A model generated the notes under the pieces. That model saw nothing but the letters and a program-made list of their open reading frames with translations, was not told where the DNA came from and ran no database searches. DNA of 64,000 bases from assembly GCA_963920575.1 (NCBI GenBank), contig OY986967.1, positions 1,764,527 through 1,828,526 on the forward strand, given 5' to 3'. This stretch comes from Narthecium ossifragum. Lineage: Eukaryota; Streptophyta; Magnoliopsida; Dioscoreales; Nartheciaceae. Within the stretch, counting starts at the first letter, position 1. Every line of letters begins with the position of its first letter. Position numbers and translations under genes: made by a program. Positions 52,203 through 63,078 of the stretch are shown one piece after another.

Positions 52203-53910
52203 CGGTGGCTGGAGAGAGGAGCTAGCTAGTGATGGTGGAGTAATGGGATGGGGAGCACGGTGGGGTCCGTTTGGGTGGATCCCACGGCTTCTCTCTCTCA
52301 CGAAGTTTGACTGACCAATGAAAAGATCCACCTTTGGACATCTGTGATAGCAGAAGTTTTCCCCTGCTGATGAGTGGGCCTATTCTAGCTGAGATCCTAT
52401 TGACGGGATCAACCCATATAATCTCGATCATAGTCTTTCTCAATCTCCAGCATAGATCACCCGAGTTGACACGCTGGCTACATCCATAGCTCAATTATGC
52501 TCGATTAGATCTCCAACCACAGCTTTAATCATCGCCTTAGACATGATCTAATTTAAAGACACCTTGTAAAGGTTGGGAACTATTATAAAGGACAAGCAAT
52601 CATTGCTGACATGTTCCAGTCCCGCTAATCGTGGCCATCATGATGGATTTTTTGCCTAAAAGGCCCCCTCATGTTCACTAATAGCGGATCGAGAGCTCTG
52701 GACAATAATTTTTGCATATTCGGACCCCAAAGGCATTAAATTCCCAACCTATCCTTCTAATTGAACCAAGTGAATGACCATCCGATCCACATCCCCACTA
52801 TCCCACTTGAGATCACATCATCATCATTACAATGCACACTTGGCATGTTTTCATTGGTCCACGTCAGATTTTAATATTTTAAAAGAAGAAAGCATCCCAT
52901 CGTATGTGAGAGGAGAGGTTGTCACTCACCTTCTCCTCCTTCCCGTCAGTAGGTCTTTCTGCCCGCCAAAATCCATACAGGTACATACAGCTTCACCTTC
53001 TTCATCTCCTTCCCATGGTCATCGCCTTCTCCCCTTCACCTGCTTCACCTGGGTACACCTCCTTCCCACTCTGCGCATGAAATATTCATGTCCTCTTTCT
53101 AATGCTATCATGCATGACTTAGTTCTGACATCGCCGATTCGGTGCGTGAGAAGGCATGTAAGCCCCATGGCCTGCTCAACATTGACCTGAACATACCCAT
53201 CAAACCAGAACTCATTGAAGAGGATGAACTGCATCGCACGGTCGAAGATATGCGGATAAACGGACTCACGCGGGAGGCTGATGGGTAAGAAGCATAATAG
53301 CGAGTATATTAATAATACACGCGGTTTCGAAAACAATTGTACGTGTTCTAAATTATATCCACGTGTACGAAATTCTATATATGCGTGTATAAACATTTTA
53401 CACGTATATCTTTTGCACATTCAGAACCAAACCTACATAATCCCAAAACTGCCCCTGGCATTAATGACCATGCGATTCATATGCCGTCCGTCCGATGCAT
53501 TTGAACGACGCGAGGCTCGAGGGCACTCGAGAACGTATGGTAGTGGCCAGATGGCACGCAACCATTCGCCGGCTATACGGCGTGTCAGAGAAGACGCGAC
53601 GTGACGATGTGAAATGGCTGCCCCTCGCGCCAAAACCGGACTTCAACGACAGGTATTAACTCCTACCCGTAAAAACAAGCATCCTATCGCTATCCCGGCG
53701 TCTCTTCTCCTGATCCTTGAAACCCCCCCTGCGTTTCTCCTACGGTGTGTCCGAGTCTTCTCTGGTGGATCGTCGGGTATTTCTAGCCCGGTGTTTCTTC
53801 TCCCAATCCTTGAATCTCCCCCTACGTTTCTCCGACGGTGTTTCCGAGTTTTCTCCGGCGGTCGCCATACCTTACGGCCCGAAGTTGGAGTCCACCCAAT
53901 CGCCTAAGAA

Positions 53911-54808
53911 ATGGAGGGAGTACTCTCGAATGCGTTTGCCAAAGCCATGGAAACAGCCATTGTAATAGCGGCCGAGAAAATCCAAAGTCTTCAACCCAAA
54001 CCCAATGGTAGGTATCTTTATTCTACCCTAGTGTGTAGAAGAACACCTACAAACCCTTATTGCAAGGAGGAATCTCCATTTATTTCCTTCTATGGATCAT
54101 TCCCATCGTTTACCTTACTCAAACCCTTATTTCGGTGTTTTTCTTAGTCGTTGACCACACTTTCGCCCATGGATTATCTTGAAATCACGTATATTTTTAT
54201 ATCCGATGATATGAACTCAGGGAATTTTGTGATTGCCATTTTTCCACCTGCTGTTTGCGGACCTTTTATGCTCGGTGTTAACATCGGGTAGCTTTTTATA
54301 CCCGATGGTATTAACTCGTATTTTGTGGTCGCAAATTTTCTCCATGCTATATGGCGTACATTGTATACTCGTTGTTATCATCGAGTATATGGTTATACCT
54401 GATGATATGTGCTGATATGTTGTGCTCGTTATTTATCTACCTGCTCTACTGCGCACTGTTTTATACTCGTTATTAACATCGGGTATATTTTTATAGCAGA
54501 TGATATGAAGTCATCTTATTTTGTTTCATGCATTGTTTGACCCGCTGTGTTGCGCACCTTTTATGCTCGTTGTTAACATCGTATCATTGCTTATACCCGT
54601 TAATATGTGTCATTATGTACATGTATTATTTTATTTGTCGCGTGTATACAATCATATAGATGAATCGAGCAGCGAACCCGGGAGAACCCCGTTTGTAGCC
54701 AACTGTTTTGCGGCAAAGATTAAGGAGGCCGCACAAAAGTACGCGGCGGATGTTTGGAGTCAGATTGCTCAAAAGGTAAAAGCGAGACTTCAGTTCGGCG
54801 AGTGTTAG
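53911..54808 (+). CDS. Unknown 81-residue two-exon protein inside the MULE
   Basis: Exon 1 is 53911-54007, the intron 54008-54659 has GT-AG borders (donor GGTAGGT, acceptor ATATAG), and exon 2 is 54660-54808. Joining restores one frame with a split Asp codon, 81 residues. It starts MEGVLSNAFAKAMETAIVIA and ends KARLQFGEC. Two amphipathic helices are likely (about 1-28 and 45-76, rich in Ala, Lys and Gln) around a polar SSSEPGRTP linker. No signal peptide or known motif is recognised. It could be a captured piece of a host gene (Pack-MULE) or a gene of the element. Upstream 53690-53900 is CT/GC-rich like a leader. Function unknown; the intron model is inferred from the sequence. Confidence 0.5.
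54190..54620. repeat. About 98 bp minisatellite with hairpin-forming units
   Basis: Five imperfect units spaced 97-100 bp, marked by CCGATGATATG-type words near 54203, 54302, 54399, 54496 and 54598. The clearest unit has inverted arms CATCGGGTA and TACCCGATG around an 8-base AT-rich loop. It lies in the intron of the unknown gene. Confidence 0.8.
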
Positions 54809-55533
54809 GTTGGACGAAAACTCCTCGATATCGGAAGATCCACCGTAATAGTATGGCAGTCCGTCATTGCAAGCGGCCTGCCCCTTGTAGTGGAGATGCA
54901 GCTTAATGCTTCTCATCTCCACATCTATGTCTTCCTCCAAAGGAGAAGACTGCTATCTCCAAGGGAGAAGACTGTCATGCAAGGATGCAGGTGAAGCAGG
55001 TGAAGGCGAGTATGGGAAGGAGGTGTACCCAGGTGAAGCAGGTGAAGGGGAGAAGGCGATGACCATGGGAAGGAGATGAAGAAGGTGAAGCTGTGTGTAC
55101 CTATATGGATTTTGGCGGGCAGAAAGACCTACTGGCGGGAAGGAGGAGAAGGTGAGTGACAGCCTCTCCTCTCACATACGATGGGATGCTTTCTTTTAAA
55201 ATATTAAAATCTGACGTGGACCAATGAAAACATGCCAAGTGTGCATTGTAATGATGATGATGTGATCTCAAGTGAGATAGTGGGGATGTGGATCGGCTGG
55301 CCATTCACTTGGTTCAATTAGAAGGGTAGGTTGGGAATTTAATGCCTTTGGGGTCCGAATATGCAAAAATTGTTGCCCAGGGTCTCGGTCCGCTATTAGT
55401 GAACATGAGGGGGCCTTTTAGGCAAAAAAATCCCCATCATGATCGTAGAACATGGGCAGCACCAACCTCTGCCGCCCAAGATCAATATCTACTAAATTCT
55501 TAACTACCATAACCACCACTCTCAACTCGCCGG

Positions 55534-55544
55534 TTATATATATA
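55534..55544 (+). promoter_or_regulatory. TATA box of the first PR-1 gene
   Basis: TTATATATATA, about 35-40 bases before the probable start of transcription and 33 bases before the start codon, so the leader must be very short. Confidence 0.6.
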
Positions 55545-55576
55545 GCTCATCCACCCAATCGCAAACACATACAGTC

Positions 55577-56074
55577 ATGGCCGCCGCTGTCTTCGCCGGC
55601 ATGGCGATGGCGATGGCGATGCTCCTCCTGTTCTTGGGCAGCGCCAGTGCGGGACCCAACATGGTGAACAAGTTCGTAGCCGCCCACAACGCCGCGCGGG
55701 CAGCGGTGGGGGTACCGCCGCTGGCGTGGGACGCGCGGCTGGCGCGGTACGCCGAGGCATACGCGGCGCAGCGGCGCAGGGACTGCGCGCTGGCTCACTC
55801 CGACGGCCCGTACGGGGAGAACCTGTTCTGGGGGAGCGGAAGCGGGTGGACACCGGAGGCAGCGGTGGCGAGTTGGGTTGGGGAAAGATGGTGGTACCGG
55901 CGAGGGATGAACGCGTGCGCCGCGGGGAAAGACTGCGGGCACTACACCCAGGTGGTGTGGCGAGACACCCGGCTGCTCGGGTGCGCTGTGGTCAAGTGCG
56001 AGGAGGGAAGGGGGGTGTTCATCACCTGCAACTATGATCCCCCTGGAAACTATGTTGGAGAAAGACCATACTGA
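55577..56074 (+). CDS. PR1: PR-1 type CAP-domain secreted protein
   Basis: Single exon, 165 residues. A signal peptide is likely cleaved after about residue 25 (hydrophobic AMAMAMLLLFLGSASA). The CAP domain follows: His in FVAAHNAARA, HSDGPYGENLFWG, GHYTQVVW and FITCNYD, with the six family cysteines. It ends PPGNYVGERPY after CNYD, fitting the CAPE peptide pattern PxGNxxxxxPY cut from PR-1 in immune signalling (established for tomato and Arabidopsis). PR-1 proteins are apoplastic, bind sterols and are induced by pathogens. It starts only 143 bp beyond the Mutator-like element, which has therefore landed in its promoter region. It is tail-to-tail with the next CAP gene. Confidence 0.95.
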   Translation: MAAAVFAGMAMAMAMLLLFLGSASAGPNMVNKFVAAHNAARAAVGVPPLAWDARLARYAEAYAAQRRRDCALAHSDGPYGENLFWGSGSGWTPEAAVASWVGERWWYRRGMNACAAGKDCGHYTQVVWRDTRLLGCAVVKCEEGRGVFITCNYDPPGNYVGERPY

Positions 56075-56289
56075 GTCACATACACAAAGCTCTAATTGAT
56101 CAATTACTATTCTATGGTGTTATTATATTCCGATGGCATCTAACAACCTAACCATTTGATGCACATGACACATGCAATATTATAGATGTGCATACATCAA
56201 CCCATCCATCCAATAGTATCTCCAAATAAAGACCAAACCCATCATGTACATGAATCATCAGGTCATACATACATCACATAGGGGATCAC

Positions 56290-56841
56290 CTAATAAGGTC
56301 TCTCGCCCACATAATTGCCAGGTGGATCATAGTTGCAAGTCATGAACACGTCCCCATCGTCGCACACCACCCGGGCGCACCCGACCCGGCGGGTGGACTG
56401 CCACACGAGCTGGGTGTAGTGCCCGCACTCCTTCCCGGCCGCGCACGTGTTGTCCGCGTAGGAGTAGTCCCTCTCCTCGTCGGCCCACGCGCGCACAGCA
56501 TCGGCGGGGCGCCAACCGGCGCCTTGACCCCAGAAGACGTTCTCCCCGAGTGTGAACCCCCCGGGGGGGAACGAGTGCTCGAGCTTGCAGTCGCCCTGGC
56601 GCTTCCCGGCCCACCACCGCGCGTAGGCCTCCAGGCGCGAGTCCCAGAGCAGCGGCAGCTCCCAGCGGGCCGCCCGGACCATGTTGTGGTAGAATAAGAA
56701 CTCGACTGACTCGGCCCAACAGCCCCAGCACAGGCTCTTGGACACCTCGTAGACAGTCTCGTTGCTCGGTTGGGCTGAGCATATATTAACGCCGACAACC
56801 AGGAGCGAGAGGAGGTGGGTGGTGGCCGTGGCCGTGGGCAT
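56290..56841 (-). CDS. PR-1-like CAP-domain secreted protein
   Basis: Single exon, 183 residues. Likely signal peptide to about residue 23 (LLSLLVVGVNICSA). It has an extra stretch before the CAP core, with two additional cysteines (SLCWGCWAES). The CAP core shows His in FYHNMVRA, LEHSF with an insertion before GENVFWGQ, GHYTQLVW and FMTCNYD. It ends in the same 11-residue CAPE-like peptide as its neighbour, PPGNYVGERPY. A TATA-like TTCTATAAAACTC lies on the - strand near 56921-56933. The two stop codons are about 215 bp apart, so the two genes converge. Confidence 0.93.
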   Translation of the reverse strand: MPTATATTHLLSLLVVGVNICSAQPSNETVYEVSKSLCWGCWAESVEFLFYHNMVRAARWELPLLWDSRLEAYARWWAGKRQGDCKLEHSFPPGGFTLGENVFWGQGAGWRPADAVRAWADEERDYSYADNTCAAGKECGHYTQLVWQSTRRVGCARVVCDDGDVFMTCNYDPPGNYVGERPY

Positions 56842-57342
56842 TGCTGGGGTTTGGGGGAGGGCTTGGATAAGGATTAGTGATGGGTGGTATGAACTAATTC
56901 TATTGCGAATTCAAGGAGGAGAGTTTTATAGAAGTAGGGGAGTGTCTCGTGAGTGCTAAGGAGCGCCCGTGAGCAAAGGTGATAGCTTTGTTTCATTTGT
57001 TTGTTTGTTTGTTATGTAAATGGTGAGAATGGGGGCCGGGTCCCGTGGACACAAAAACAAACAGGAACAATCATGATGCTCTCATAATAATAAAAGGACT
57101 CTCAAAACAGAGCCTTCCATATAAACATCCATATGGACCTCAAGAAAACCAGAACAGGGCAAGAAAGCCGACCCTTTCTTGGCTTGTACGTACAGAGCAC
57201 CAAACACAGTAACAAAACCTTGTCTGGCATGCAGACAAGGTCTCTTTCTTCCTGAGCACGTACATCTAGAAAAGCTAGAGATGCCATGAGGAATGGCTTC
57301 TTGCCCTGGACATTGACATGAGGGTCCAACAAGATAAGCTCA

Positions 57343-57864
57343 CTAGAATGGCTTCTGGCCCTGGACATTGCCATGAGGATCATAGTTGCAGGTGATGAAG
57401 GTACCAAGATTATTGTTGCAGACCACCCTGGCACACCCGAGCCGCGAGGTCTGCCTCCAGACTATCTGGGTGTAGTGCGAGCAGTCATGGTCCGGCTGGC
57501 AAGAGTTGGATGCATAGTTGTAGTAGTTCCTCTCCTCGGCCCACATGCGGACCGCGTCGGCCGCCTGCCACCCGCTCCCTCCTCCCCAGAAGATGTTCTC
57601 GCCGTAGTTGTTGTCGGAGTGCAGCAACTCGCAGTCTCCACTCCGCTGGCTCGCCCACCAGGCGGCGTAGGTGGCGAGTTTGGTGCTCCACTGGAGCGGC
57701 GGCAGGCCGAGGCTGGCCCGGAGCTGGTTCTGCGGCACCAAGAACTGTTGGTTGATGCTCTGCAGCTCTCTTCTTGAGCTCGCCATAGCCAAAGGCATCA
57801 ATGATGAGGAAATTAGAACGATGGTTCCGAAAAGAACACAAGAATTGAAGCTTTGGGTGGCCAT
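57343..57864 (-). CDS. Divergent PR-1-like CAP protein lacking the first CAP His
   Basis: Single exon, 173 residues. Signal peptide likely to about residue 28. The CAP core is complete except that the first conserved His position reads Gln (FLVPQNQLRA against FVAAHNAARA in the neighbour), and GHYTQ is SHYTQ. Other marks are LLHSDNNYGENIFWGGG and FITCNYD. The end is PHGNVQGQKPF, a variant of the CAPE pattern with final Phe. A second, imperfect copy of this end lies just behind the stop codon (57292-57325). A - strand TATA-like CTATAAAATCA lies near 57961-57972. Confidence 0.92.
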   Translation of the reverse strand: MATQSFNSCVLFGTIVLISSSLMPLAMASSRRELQSINQQFLVPQNQLRASLGLPPLQWSTKLATYAAWWASQRSGDCELLHSDNNYGENIFWGGGSGWQAADAVRMWAEERNYYNYASNSCQPDHDCSHYTQIVWRQTSRLGCARVVCNNNLGTFITCNYDPHGNVQGQKPF

Positions 57865-60060
57865 GGAGGAGGATGGTATACGTAATGGATTATTGGCTTG
57901 AGATTGATGTAATCTCTAATGGGTTTTTGGGATTGGGTGGAAGCTTCTTTCTTGTTTCACTGATTTTATAGAAGGTTTAGGGGATTGCGTGATGGATTTC
58001 TATAATAACTTTGTTTGAGTTGCGAAGCTTGGAAGGCGCTAACTATTGAATCCTCCCATGTGATTGGCACATGGAACGTGGTTCACAGATCTATTCAACT
58101 GTCATAACGGCCCCAATCATTTCGAGGCGACGAACTCAAGGTGATACTTGAAGACTTTACATATAAACCTCATAATAATGCAAAGAAAATTGCCAATGGT
58201 ATTTTTGCATATCCCCCCCACCTTCTAGTTATATCGGGAGCCCCGCCTTATTGGTATTTGCATTTTGGCCCCTCTCTTAGTGGTTTTCTTTGCAAAAGAC
58301 CTCATAATGTAAATACCATGCATTTATTTCCAATTAACCCTATTTATTTTAACTCGCTCAAGAAATAATGATAATATTACCTTTGATTGATCGATTATGT
58401 GCATTAGTCCAATTTGAAACAGGATAATGACATTGAAATACGCGCATTTGTGTCTTTTAGTTTTTTAATACTAGTGTAATCCACTCAAAAATCATGACCA
58501 AAGTCTTCTTGATTGATCAATCTATTCTTATTTGATTGACTAATTTAATCAGATGCAGGCTTGATGGGATGAAGTTTGTGTTATGGGTATTTATATCTTG
58601 TAATATTTTCCTAATAGGATGCAAAATTACCTTTGATCATCACTCATTTCATTTATGTATGTTTTTGATGCGTTTTTACTGCATATTTTTTTATACAGAT
58701 ATAGGCAGTTACCATGATTCAACTCAAAGAGATTGAACTGGTTTCTGAATGTGACTTAAATTTTGCCTAAGAGCCTTGGAATCCAATGAAGTGAGATATG
58801 AAACATATGAGATCATGTGCACATTCATTTTTTAGTATAGTTAGTTTCCAAGATAACCAAACAGAGTCAAATCTTGGAGTCGACGATCCGTAATATGGAA
58901 ACTATATCCAAACTGAGCACCTCTGATCATGATAGGTTGATAGGCAAAGGTACCATGTTAGTTGAGCAATTGAATACATCATTCAATCCTTCTGTTGGTT
59001 TTCCTGCTAAGGAATGGTCACTTGATGGCCAAAAGCATGTAATGAGTGTGATCCACTTCCAGAATTCTTGTGTAGAACACATGGTCTTTATGTTTTCAAA
59101 GCCATAATTAAGCCTCACACTTCGCCATGTTACCTATGCTAGCCACCTTTAATGCACTAACGGAATAGATAACTGAAACAATCTCTTCAAATCTAGGGGA
59201 GAAGATTGCACTAAAAAAAGCATGAAACATGTTCTTCTACCTTAGGTTGTGGGCTGCAGCAGAGGTGAGGCTGATAAAAGAAGTCCTGTAAACTTAATTG
59301 GTGCATGTACCTGCTCCATTACTCCTTATGCCTGCCTCCCCGAACTCTTTTCAGCTTCTCAATTCAGAACCATTCCAAGAATTTCAAATGAGATTTCATA
59401 TCACATCCCTTAAAATTTGATCGAACAGATGAATCACAACTGATAATCCTGAAAGATGGTATTTCTGATGAGAAACAAGTGTTGCTGCTCTCTCTCTATT
59501 ATGTTACATAATGACTACTGCTAGAAACAGAGGCAGGTAGTATTTGTCAGAAATAGGATTGAATACATTACACATTTTTATATCGAAGGTATTATAGATA
59601 GGTTGAGTGGTTCTGAAGCTGGAACAGCACCTTGATGTTAAAAAAAAAATATATGGCATCCAGCAGGAAATCAATTTATCAGAAGAAAATAACAAGACTA
59701 TTGACAACAAATCGAATAAAATACCAAGCATGATTCATGGGCCTGGCAATATGAAAAGATGATAGATTATACACCGTCTTATTTTGGATGCTACATAAGA
59801 TAAAAGAGTAGCAGCAAGCCTTCAGTCAGAATTCAGAAAGAGGGGGGAACCCGAAGGGAATCTTTTACAAGAAAAAAGAAGGAAATAATGTATCTTCAAG
59901 AATATGGCATTGGCTACACAAATGCTGCACATGAGCCTGAATCAATCTCAAAGCTTAGTTAAGAAAATAGTGATTTTTGAACTAGACCAGTCTCTGCAAT
60001 ATTCTAAGTGGATTCCTAATTAAAATGAGATATGACCTGAAAAGAATTGGGGGTGATTGA
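57865..60060. other. Intergenic, one unsupported open frame
   Basis: Promoter of the third CAP gene at the left, then AT-rich spacer. A 77-codon + frame at 58874-59107 (MESTIRNMETISKLSTSDHD start) has fairly natural residue content but no known domain and no clear splice partners. It may be a gene fragment. Nothing else is recognised. Confidence 0.4.
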
Positions 60061-61588
60061 TCTGGAAAAAAAAGATTAACCACCAGAGTGAGAGGCTTGG
60101 GATGTTGTGAACCGCCCACACCCTTGAAAGTGTGAACAAACTGCTGGGGCAAGGCGTGTTCACGTACGCTGCAATCATCGCCCAAGAGATGTAAGCAGAA
60201 ATTGAAGTTGTGTTAAGTCAACAAAGAAAATCCTGAAAGCTATGCCCAGTGTAATAGTTATTTAAAGGAGTAAAGAATGATGGGTCACTGATAACATAGA
60301 AGTCATCACTTAGCTAAAGGTTAAAGGGTTAAAGGTTTCCACCTCCTACACTCTCTTTCTTGAGCACAATAGTTTAAACGATTGTTCAAGGGACAGATCA
60401 GAAGAAGAGTCGATGAACAAGTGACAAATCTGAAATAAGTGCTTTATACAAGATTCAAAGAGCCACTTATTAGTGGATGAATGTACCAGAACAATAACTG
60501 TCTCAATCTACAACGTAACAATTTCCTAAAATACTCTCATCTGGAATTCAAATATGCAGATGGGATGACTTAGCATAAATCAATTTGGCAATGTCAGATA
60601 GAGAACAATCAATCAGAAAACTAGTCACTGAATCCCTTCCTGTGTAATTATCTGAATAACTGAAAGTTCCATTCATCTACATAGCAACCACCATATCCAC
60701 CAACACATCAATTTCTTCCCTCACAGCAATCAATTTACAAACTACAGCATCAAGGAGAAACTGTGATCATGAGAACTCTCGTTTCTTCTACATATGTAGA
60801 TGAATACATTCAGTCATTATTATTATAATTATACTCAGAATCAAAATCCTAAACGATTGCCATTAGATCTAATCTTTCCATGATGGTGCAGTGTCCTAAT
60901 CAACTCCTTGATCTTTGATCGGAGCTTCCTTATCAACTCCATCATCTTCAATGGCAGCTTGCTGTTGATTTAGTTTCCTTATATAGCAGCCATCAGCTTT
61001 ACACAGATAGCTCAGAAGTACCAAAAAGTGTTTCTGAAGTTAAACACAAGTCCTATCTTTCAATATCAGAGTGTAAAGAGAGCTCGAAGAATTAATAAAG
61101 CTTTTTATGTCAAGGGTTTATCAAATTTCAGTTTCATTACTTGGTTGAGGCATGCAATATAAATGCTGCTCCGATCTCTTTTTATGTATGATAATTAGAA
61201 CAAAGTCTCACAATTAGATCTACGCAAGTAGTTTGCATTGCACCTCGACACCATTGCAGTTCACAATCTCACAAGCGGCTACAACATCCCTGAATCCAGA
61301 CCAGGTCATTGTTGTTAAGGTGCATGCTGATAGCTTGCAACAACTCAAATAAGGTCATTGCACATTGAGCATGCCTTTTGTACTTACAGCAAACACAATT
61401 CCCATTCTAGCGCACTTATCAATGGTAATGTTGTTCACCTTCGCTGAAAAAGGAAGCGAATTGTCTAGCAATCAGCTCATCACTCAGATTTGTTGTACAA
61501 ATAAATAATTGCAAGATCAAAGATTTCAAAGACCCGAATAAAAAGGTACAAAGCATAAAGCTTTAGTACCTTTCACTTGAAGAACCAG

Positions 61589-61853
61589 TTCGTTTGGTAT
61601 GGGAATAGATTTCAGGAATAACCCTTAACCCGGGTTAAGGGGGAGAATATTCCTGAAATATTCCCGAATCCACTACTTATTCCACCCTTTAACCCCAAAC
61701 ACCCTTTCTCTTATTCCAAGTAATCATTACAAAGTTATTCTCATTCTTCACACTACTTTTTTCTTATTCCAAGTAATCATTACAAAGTTATTCCCAAAAC
61801 CTAGAATAAAGTCTCTTAACCCGGAATAAAGTTAACCCCGTACCAAACGAGAC
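61589..61853. mobile_element. Tourist-like MITE, relative of the UGT-intron copy
   Basis: About 265 bp with ends TTCGTTTGGTATGG and GTACCAAACGAGAC. It is inverted relative to the copy at 51140-51406 and shares TAATCATTACAAAGTTATTC and GGGTTAAGGG-type words. It sits inside the CAP pseudogene. Confidence 0.8.
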
Positions 61854-62109
61854 AGTAACCCAAACACATAAACATACTGTTTTGAATCACATTCATCAAT
61901 TACCAGGTCCGTTCTAGTTTCTTCCTATCTGGTTTTCAACAACCCATCTGATATGCCAAGAAATCAAGCACGACATGCAGATAGTCACTTATGTGGGGGT
62001 CAAAGAATTTAAAAAAAAAAAGAGAGAATCTCAACCTTTTATATTTATTATCAATGTAGTTTTATTTATTTTAATGTACTTATAAATTCCTGCAATGAAA
62101 TCTTTCATT

Positions 62110-62350
62110 CATAAGAGTAATGTTAGCATAACTTCATTCATATGAGTAATTCTAGTATAGTTCTATCACTCATAAGAGTAGTTCTATCACTCATAGGAGT
62201 AGATCTATCACTCATAGAAGTAGTTCTAGCATAGTTCATTACCCTCATAGAAGTAGTTCTAGCATAGTTCATTACCCACATTTCCCATCGTCCATTTCTC
62301 ATCTTACATTTCCCATCATCCATTTCCCATCTTTCATCTCCCATCTGTCA
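62110..62350. repeat. Short imperfect tandem repeats
   Basis: Units of CTCATAGAAGTAGTTCTAGC type at 62120-62275, followed by CCCATC/TCCATTTCTCATC-type repeats to about 62350. Confidence 0.85.
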
Positions 62351-63078
62351 CTTTCTCATTGTCCATTTTTCATGACTTCTCGTCATTCATTTTGTCACCA
62401 CTTCTCATCTTTCATTTTCCACACTTTTTATCTCTCAAGCTTCAACACCTTTGTTCGAACTGCGTCTTTGAAGGAGTTGAACCTAAACACGTCCCCTGAT
62501 TTTGACTATTTTGACTCTGCCGATCAACGGTAAGATTTCCTCATCAACGGAAATAGTTTGCATCATTCCAAAAGAATTCTTCACCAATTCATCGAATGCC
62601 AATACAGCCGGATCAACTGGCGATGCATCAGAATGATCTCCCAACTGCATTGCCGGCTGTGACCCGGTGGCTAGCGCCTCAAGGCGCGAGACCGCAGCTT
62701 CCATCCTCTCCACCAATCCCTTCTCCATCTCCAACGCCCAAGCCAAACTTTGTAAAAAAGATCCTAGCTTTCTACACCACTTCCCTCTCTGTTCCTACAA
62801 GACAAATCCATTATTTCATCAACATTTATATAACTACTCTAGTCTCTAGGATTGAAAATTCCAATACAAGATGACATTAAGCTTCTTTCTATGAAATCGG
62901 ATGATATCTAGAAGAAAGAAATCTTATTAAGGTCGAGAACAAAACACCAACAATGATTCACAGCTTACATATATGCCCATAAGATCAAAGTATGAGATTT
63001 CTACACGATATTTATCGAAGCAAACAACATCTTATCATCACCTTTTTTTTTCCTTTCCCAATCAAGGCTCTGGCAATC

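Larger units (their letters stand above)
52635..55443. mobile_element. Mutator-like element with about 430 bp terminal inverted repeats
   Basis: The element at 52645-55433 is 2789 bp. The left end reads GGATTTTTTGCCTAAAAGGC and the right end is its inverted copy. The inverted match extends to about 53073 on the left and 55005 on the right. The flanks are identical: CCATCATGAT at 52635-52644 and 55434-55443, of which 9 bp is the expected target duplication. A near-identical pair of arms and perfect flanks mean a recent insertion. No transposase is seen. The interior carries a two-exon open unit and a 98 bp minisatellite. Confidence 0.92.
60076..62728 (-). pseudogene. CAP1: Cyclase-associated protein (CAP/SRV2) gene, gutted
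   Basis: Pieces of the actin-monomer-recycling cyclase-associated protein in correct order. First exon from the ATG at 62728: MEKGLVERMEAAVSRLEALA to VLAFDELVKNS (amino helix). Then 61443-61388: KVNNITIDKCARMGIVFA with GT-AG borders. Then about 61290-61235: DVVAACEIVNCNGVEVQC. Last, about 60180-60076: EHALPQQFVHTFKG, then after a frame change RFTTSQASHSGG-stop. The long middle (helical folded domain, proline-rich region) and the exon after VEVQC are missing, and the final exon is frameshifted. A MITE sits in the large gap. It is called a pseudogene with retained introns, so it arose by genomic duplication and not by reverse transcription. Confidence 0.8.

Noticed and set aside
53614..53965. 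Possible Ser/Pro-rich proteins before the 81-residue gene
   Set aside because: CT-rich repeated TTTCTCC(T/G)ACGGTGT words look like leader or promoter sequence, no domain.
55547..57901. Many long frames on opposite strands of the PR-1 genes
   Set aside because: GC-rich shadows; only the three frames with signal peptide and CAP motifs are real.
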